DNA from: an uncultured Bacilli bacterium
Lineage (GTDB): Bacteria; Bacillota_I; Bacilli_A; RF39; UBA660
Reading direction: 5' to 3'
Length of the DNA stretch: 43,407 nucleotides
Assembly (NCBI GenBank): GCA_944358525.1
Contig: CALVRI010000007.1
Span: forward strand, 1 to 43,407
Under the pieces are notes generated by a model. That model searched no databases and was not told the origin of the DNA. It saw only the letters and a program-made list of their open reading frames with translations. Below, piece by piece: positions 43,157 through 43,407 of the stretch (position 1 is its first letter; every line of letters starts with the position of its first letter). Made by a program: the position numbers and the translations under genes.

Positions 43157-43191
43157 ATTTATTCCTCCTCCTAGGCTATCTTGCCACTTTT

Positions 43192-43220
43192 ATTGTATCA
43201 AATGCACCTATAATTTTCAA
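43192..43220 (-). promoter_or_regulatory. SigA promoter of the surface protein gene
   Basis: Minus-strand TTGAAA (43215-43220), 17-bp spacer, TACAAT (43192-43197). Confidence 0.75.
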
Positions 43221-43287
43221 TATTCAAATTATATTTTGATGTAACATTAATGTAAAAACTTTTTTAAATAAAATTATATGAACAAAA

Positions 43288-43407
43288 TGTCAAAATAAAT
43301 TTTGACATTAGCTTACCTCACGGTAAGCTATTTCTACTTCATAGCAGCCTTAGGCTCCTCCATAGACCAATATCGGATAGTCGCTACCCTAACATATATT
43401 TATTTGT
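43288..43407 (-). other. Structured non-coding sequence or insertion-sequence end at the right edge
   Basis: Read on the minus strand: a hairpin GGGTAG-CGA-CTATCC, then AGCC-TAA-GGCT, a perfect 9-bp hairpin TAGCTTACC / GGTAAGCTA (43309-43330), then a TGTCAAAA / TTTTGACA palindrome (43288-43307) and TTTTG. A short open stretch ends in '...YWSMEEPKAAMK' with TAG at 43334-43336, but it has an in-frame stop upstream. It could be the 3' part of a structured RNA with terminator, or the right end of an IS200/IS605 element. The remaining bases continue beyond the window. Confidence 0.45.

Noticed and set aside
43334-43396. Short peptide ending MEEPKAAMK as a protein-coding gene
   Set aside because: It is only about 20 codons after an in-frame TAA and has no start codon or ribosome-binding site; kept only as a hint of a transposase end.

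Overview
The window is AT-rich, compact bacterial DNA. Stops such as the TGA of spoIIGA, which overlaps the ATG of sigE, show that TGA is a stop codon. Shine-Dalgarno sites are GGAGG-like and gene order follows Firmicutes. It carries the sporulation genes spoIIGA, sigE and sigG, a spoVB-like gene, a PRC-barrel ylmC, comN, a proline T-box, the prkC/stp/rsgA/rpe cluster and pyruvate:ferredoxin oxidoreductase. This fits an anaerobic, endospore-forming (or recently so), low-GC Bacilli/Erysipelotrichia-like or RF39-like gut Firmicute. The exact lineage is an inference.

Nearly everything lies on the minus strand. Plus-strand exceptions are the 3' end of a tRNA at the left edge, two orphan genes (3473-4057 and 28457-28846) with their own promoters and terminators, and the spoVB-like gene (29597-30892). 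Layout from left to right: HD hydrolase, fhs and an SDR (97-3364); an orphan gene, a 53-residue gene and recD2 (3473-6516); a small membrane protein, mtaB and a coiled-coil membrane protein (6586-9018); two zinc-ribbon membrane proteins, Yip1-like and TcaA/YvbJ-like (9254-11140); a degenerate ApbE-like protein, a glycosyltransferase, ylmC and a serine hydrolase (11215-15010); a glutamine amidotransferase, a zinc-ribbon membrane protein and sigG (15070-17182); membrane and envelope genes, then sigE and spoIIGA (17227-22003); proS under a T-box (22400-24335); AI-2E, dtd, rel and comN (24361-28317); spoVB-like (29597-30892); an apparent operon transcribed rlmN, stp, prkC, rsgA, rpe-pilin, PFOR (39694 down to 30987); secG, rpoZ, a Cas4-like/DEDD double nuclease (DUF2779 type), and a cell-wall-anchored protein at the right edge.

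The most striking observation is the gene at 34343-35392. It is a complete ribulose-phosphate 3-epimerase, at the usual rpe position after rsgA, whose reading frame continues without a stop into a type IV prepilin (K-S-L-R-N-G/F-T-L-A-E). No ATG, GTG or TTG start is available near the junction. A prepilin leader is cytoplasmic and is cut by prepilin peptidase at the cytoplasmic face, so this arrangement could be a polyprotein giving a soluble enzyme and a pilin from one chain.

Other points worth a second look: a perfect 17-bp hairpin that buries the sigG ribosome-binding site with a SigF/SigG-like -10 in its loop; an ApbE homologue that has lost its expected metal ligands; two decayed Rpn/PD-(D/E)XK transposase remnants; a possible IS605-type right end or structured RNA at the right edge; and stop codons repeatedly placed inside terminator stems.
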